From the NCBI GenBank assembly GCA_023055355.1, contig JALJCS010000001.1:75371381-75435380 (forward strand): a stretch of 64,000 bases of DNA, read 5' to 3'. The notes beneath the pieces are model-generated. The model searched no databases, was not told where the DNA came from, and saw only the letters and a program-made list of their open reading frames with translations. How positions within the stretch are numbered: position 1 is the first letter of the stretch; the number at the start of each line of letters is the position of its first letter. Shown one piece after another: positions 59,751 to 64,000 of this stretch. This DNA is from Agelaius tricolor (Eukaryota; Chordata; Aves; Passeriformes; Icteridae). Made by a program: the position numbers and the translations under genes.

Positions 59751-61658
59751 AAAAAAAATCCACCTCTCCAAATTTCAGATGTGCTGGTTTGCTCACATAC
59801 CTATTTTGTTAGCAAATGGAAATATCCGCAAGGAGCTAGTTTTTTTTTCTTTGTTTTACTTTCAACTCTTTCCCTCTTACTAATCAGATGAAGTTGAAAA
59901 AACCTGGATCAAGATTATTCATCCTGTAAACCCCAGCCTCATGCCAGTGTGACAGACTCTCCTGGCTCACATATGAACTTTCAAGTGCTATGCATGGGTG
60001 GAGAACGTGGCTGAATCTTATGGTGTGGTGTGGGGAGGAGTGAAGCCCTCTGCACTCTGCTCTGAAGCAGCACACAGAGCTTCTGCTTTCACCTATCAAA
60101 CGTTTTAGACAGTCAGTGTGAATAATCTGGGTGATTAGGCAGGAAACTTTATTATTAATCAGTATAGGGAAAAGCTTTCAGTTAGTTTTGGGGGGAAGCT
60201 CAATTTGTCGTAGTTCTGTGCTATGTGCTTCTGTTTCAGATTTCATAGGGTTATCATGTGCCTTTACTAGCACATAACTACCGATCCTCAATGTTTTATA
60301 ATGGACTAGACAGGTATGGTACTTTTAGTATAAAAGACTGTCCAAACTTAAACTTAATTACAAAGCTATCCTAACTCCTTTATTGTCCCATCACCACAGC
60401 ATTTGACATAGTTGGGAAACTGTCAGGATTTCACAGCTTGTTGCCATCTCTGCAGATGGGTTAAAAAGTTACTGGAGTGAGATCAGAACATGAACAGATC
60501 TCCAATAACCTCATTTTCCTCAGTAACTGGGACAAAAAGATCAGTGTGGATTCACTATTTTGATCTGGAAGTTAAGAAGTCTTAGCTTTTTCTGTGCAGT
60601 TAGGCACAAACTTCCAGACCTGTTGGGATTCCTTCCCTCAGCTCTTTAGCAGGGATTTTGAACTGTTGCTGTCTGAGCTTTTTCTCTCCTGCACCCAAGG
60701 CTGGTTGGTTTAGCTCGATTCACTTGGCTGGCATGAATGGGTTGTGTGCTCACAAATAAGCAGTCCCTGCCTCAGGGTGATTGCTTGACGAGAAAAATAA
60801 ACCAGAGTAATACATAGTCCTTACTTGCCTCTGTCCTCCTTTTATTCAAAATCAGGGACTATTTTCCCTTGCACTTACACAAGGGCCTGAGTTTAAGAGC
60901 CCAAATAGTTCTGCTGACTGCACTCATCTCCTCATATGGTTAAAGTTATGCATGTGCCCAGGAGCCTCACTGATTTGTGGCCTAAGGTCACATCTATTAA
61001 AGCACATAACACAACACTAAAACCTCTCCTACTTATCCAAGCCCTGTTAATCTAAACTACTTTCATGTCTCTGTTCCATTTGGCTAATCAAGGCTTCAGT
61101 AGAGTTGTTCTGTGAGGATAAATACCAAAATCAGTTGAAGTCTGCCCTCGACAAAGTGCTTCTGGCTCCCAGAGCCTTTAATGAGAGCCCCGAGTGTAGA
61201 TCTGAGGTTGGAACTTGGCTCTAATGAAAGGTGGATTTTTCAAGTCTTCTGTGAAGTGCTTCACAAAATGATGGGTTTCAGTTTTTATGCCCACACATCA
61301 TATTGTACTTGCAGTTACCTTTGGCTGAACGATTCATGGAATTTCTTGCTATCACATCCAAAAAAATGACACATTGAATTGCATACCATCTGCATACATA
61401 AGAAAAGATTCTTCTCTAGGACAACACAATGAAAATGCTGCTTGGATTATCCCTCATGTCTCAATTGCAATTTAGCTTTATTTTTCTCAAACTCTTCTTT
61501 TGGTGTGTGTTCATTTGGTTCTTTAGTAACCTTGGGGAGATGAGCATGTCTAACTTTCTAGAACTTCTCTTTGCTGTGGAGAAAAGGAATGACAACCAAT
61601 TGTTGAAGAAAAATAATTTTCTTGTCAAGGAATGATTTTTCATTGACAATGAAAGCTT
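59751..61658. other. Noncoding DNA
   Basis: Nothing recognised. Short T-rich runs occur near 59,840. Confidence 0.55.
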
Positions 61659-61696
61659 AGATAGATAATTATAGATAGATACTTATAGATAGTATA
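61659..61696. repeat. Interrupted (TAGA)n microsatellite
   Basis: TAGATAGATA, TATAGATAGATA and TATAGATAGTATA occur in series with AATT and CTTA interruptions. Confidence 0.85.
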
Positions 61697-64000
61697 AAAT
61701 ATAATTAGCTCTTGAAATATGAGAAAAACAACAGTTAAAGAAGTGTTCAGTCTGCTGATTTACAAACAAGGTGTGCTCAGCTGTGGGACTACACTAAGAA
61801 GATGCTGATGGTGAGAAAAAATCTTGTGCTCATGGTTTGAAAGCACCTTGGTGCATTCAGTAGCTCAATATATTTTCAGTAGTCATATTCTGAGATCTGC
61901 AGGACCTGAAACAGCACTAACAGACAGGGCCTCCCTTCTGCAAACCCATTTCTTAGAAAATAAATTAAGAGAATTGTCTAGGATGAATGGAGTGAATTCC
62001 TCCCTGGACAGATTTATCTCTTCACATGGACATCAGAAGGGAGATCAGTGGCTAGTTTAGACTAGGCACATAACTTTAAAGGGTTTAAAATTAATGGGGT
62101 AAATCACAGCCAGGGTGTCTGGCTGTGTGCTGGAGCTGGTTTCTGAGAGCTGAGGGTCTTCAACACTCAAAGGAAAAATACTCAGGGAGTTATTGCTGTT
62201 GAAATCAGGGTTAGGTTCTTCTCAAAGGTGTCAAGTCACTTAAACCAGCCTTCAGGGTACCCAGCCTGGGGAAATAAGTGAATACCCAAATCTCAGGAAT
62301 TGTTTCAGCCCTCCTACAGCTGATGCTGCTCCCCAGCCTGGTATGTCCCCATTCAGACCAATACCCCTCTGACTGTACCGTGGACCTAAAGGAGTGGTGC
62401 TGTAGGATCAATGCCTCTCTAGCCCCTACCCCACCAAGGTGGGAGGTATTGAAGTCTTTCCTGTCTGTTGACTCACCTCTGGGAGAAGGATGAGACCACT
62501 TTCACTGCAGTTTCTCCTGCACCAGGCACTTTTTGGAGAAGTGGGTAACTATTTGGAAGTTTTGAATGAAGGGTCAGTGAGCCATGTCCCTTGTCTCCAT
62601 CTCTTCCTCATACAGGACCAGGCGCATGGAAACCCACTGAAGCCTGAGATCCATGGATGGACATGAGTTCCAACAGTGCATAGATGAGTAATTCTGAAGC
62701 TCCAGAGAAAACTCATTATTTCTGCTAAAGCTCATTTCCTAACTTAACTCTTTCTGAGTGAAGAGTCTGCTTTTTAAGTCCAGTGGGTGTTGCAGCTAAG
62801 AGTGTTTAGTGTAGCTGCAAGACTAAAAAGTTTTTGTAAACGGTACCTAATATTTTCAAGGATTCAGACAAGATATGATTAATACCACATTTTGGCACTT
62901 GATCGCTGCTGAGGCTTTTAAAAATTGAAATAATTGAAAGAATGACATTTAGCCTCAGTCTTTTTGTGTTTAAATTGCTCTGCTAATTTCTCAGTGAAAT
63001 AGTGTTTTTTGTCTCAATAGGAGTATGCCTTTATCACACAATATGTGCTGATTTCTCAGTAAGAATTATTTTTCAGATCTGACTTTTTAAGTGAGTCCAG
63101 GGTCCCAGAGGGATTTAAGCCTCTAATTTTAAATGCCAGCTAAGTGTATAAGTACTTCTGGTAATATGGGCAAGAGTCAATATTTGGTTGGTTTTGTGGC
63201 AAGCTCCCTTTAGATCACAAGCATTCAGGGACAATATTTTCTTGTTTTAATGGACATTTTACAGAAGAAACATTTTATTACTGGGAAAGGTTTCCTATCT
63301 AACACAGATTTTGTGTTAGAATCAAATAAAACTTAACAATGTGTATTCATTTTTAACACTTAAATCACACATTCATCCTTTTTCAGTGAAGGTAAAAGTT
63401 ATTAATTCCTTTAATGAACAGATTCTTCAGTCTTTGGAAAGAGAGTAAGACAATAATTTTATTGATTTATTTTTTGTCTTCAGTACTAGCACAGCCTTCC
63501 TCCCCTTCCAAATTCTTCCTGTCATCATAGCAATTCAGTGCTGCTGATTTAGTGAATTGGATTGAGGGAGACAAGGAATCCAGCGTGTTGAATTTGAACT
63601 CTGACCTTCCCTTTGCACTGTTGCACAACTTCTTAGTTTTACTAATCAAAAAGCATTCACCGTCCTTCTCTTTTTTTCAAATGAGCAGCAATTTGAAATA
63701 TAGAGGGACAGGGAGGTTTTGGAAATGATCAGGAAAAGACACCTGTACATTTTTCTGGTTTGGCTCTGAGTTAAGTGTTTCTTATGGATCTGAAATCTGA
63801 TATTATTTGCATTGTTCTTCAAATATCAAGATAGGACTAAATTCCCCAAGATTCCTATTATGCTTAAACACTGGAAAATGTCCAAGCACATGACTTTTCA
63901 TATGCTGTCTTCATCAATACTTGAGCTCTTGGCATATGAATCATGATAAATTGAGATGGACAAGACATCAAGTGCATTTTAGCACTACAGCAGCTAAATT
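61697..64000. other. Noncoding DNA to the window end
   Basis: No exon, LINE or RNA gene recognised. AT-rich throughout, slightly GC-richer at 62.1-62.7 kb. Confidence 0.55.

Noticed and set aside
1..64000. Bacterial-type systems, CRISPR arrays, tRNA or rRNA genes
   Set aside because: No regularly spaced direct repeats, no tRNA-like GTTCGAATC/cloverleaf arrangement, no operon-like run of frames and vertebrate-like CpG depletion throughout.

Overview
This window looks like vertebrate nuclear DNA, most probably from a bird. It is AT-rich and CpG-poor. It has no bacterial-style gene packing, no long open frame with a recognisable domain, no rRNA or tRNA gene and no CRISPR array. The only abundant interspersed repeats are remnants of CR1-type LINEs, in several subfamilies and states of decay. 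No mammalian-type L1, Alu or B-element sequence is visible. The CR1 3' end near 14.8 kb resembles the subfamilies I associate with Neoaves and passerines, so a neoavian bird is the best guess. That placement rests on remembered consensus features, not on a search.

Layout. 0-12.7 kb is unique noncoding DNA. It holds a 9-bp-type tandem repeat near 2.0 kb, a GC-richer block at 3.7-4.2 kb followed by a weak LTR-end-like stretch, and a perfect Maf/NF-E2-type palindrome at 8.73 kb. 12.7-26.6 kb is the first LINE-rich zone: seven minus-strand CR1 remnants, including an internally deleted reverse-transcriptase region at 23.8-24.7 kb and an old 3' end at 25.9-26.4 kb. A perfect MEF2-type site and a perfect octamer sit at the edge of that last remnant. 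27-28.8 kb is GC-richer but unrecognised. 29.3-32.5 kb carries several pieces of an old palindromic repeat. At 37.0-37.4 kb there is a plus-strand L3/CR1-like fragment, and at 42.2-43.6 kb a plus-strand ancient CR1 covering parts of the endonuclease and reverse transcriptase, followed by a long inverted repeat at 44.0 kb. 45.3-51.6 kb is AT-rich with nothing recognised. More minus-strand CR1 remnants lie at 45.0, 51.6-52.0, 53.4-54.5 (the longest young copy) and 57.8-58.2 kb. The rest, to 64 kb, is unique AT-rich sequence with small tandem repeats.

No host exon could be supported, so there is no gene network to describe. The window is best read as intergenic sequence or part of a very large intron. 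The most useful leads are the set of CR1 fossils of different ages with a strong strand bias, the palindromic repeat family at 29-32 kb, and two or three perfect transcription-factor-type sites. I saw nothing that amounts to a new biological system.
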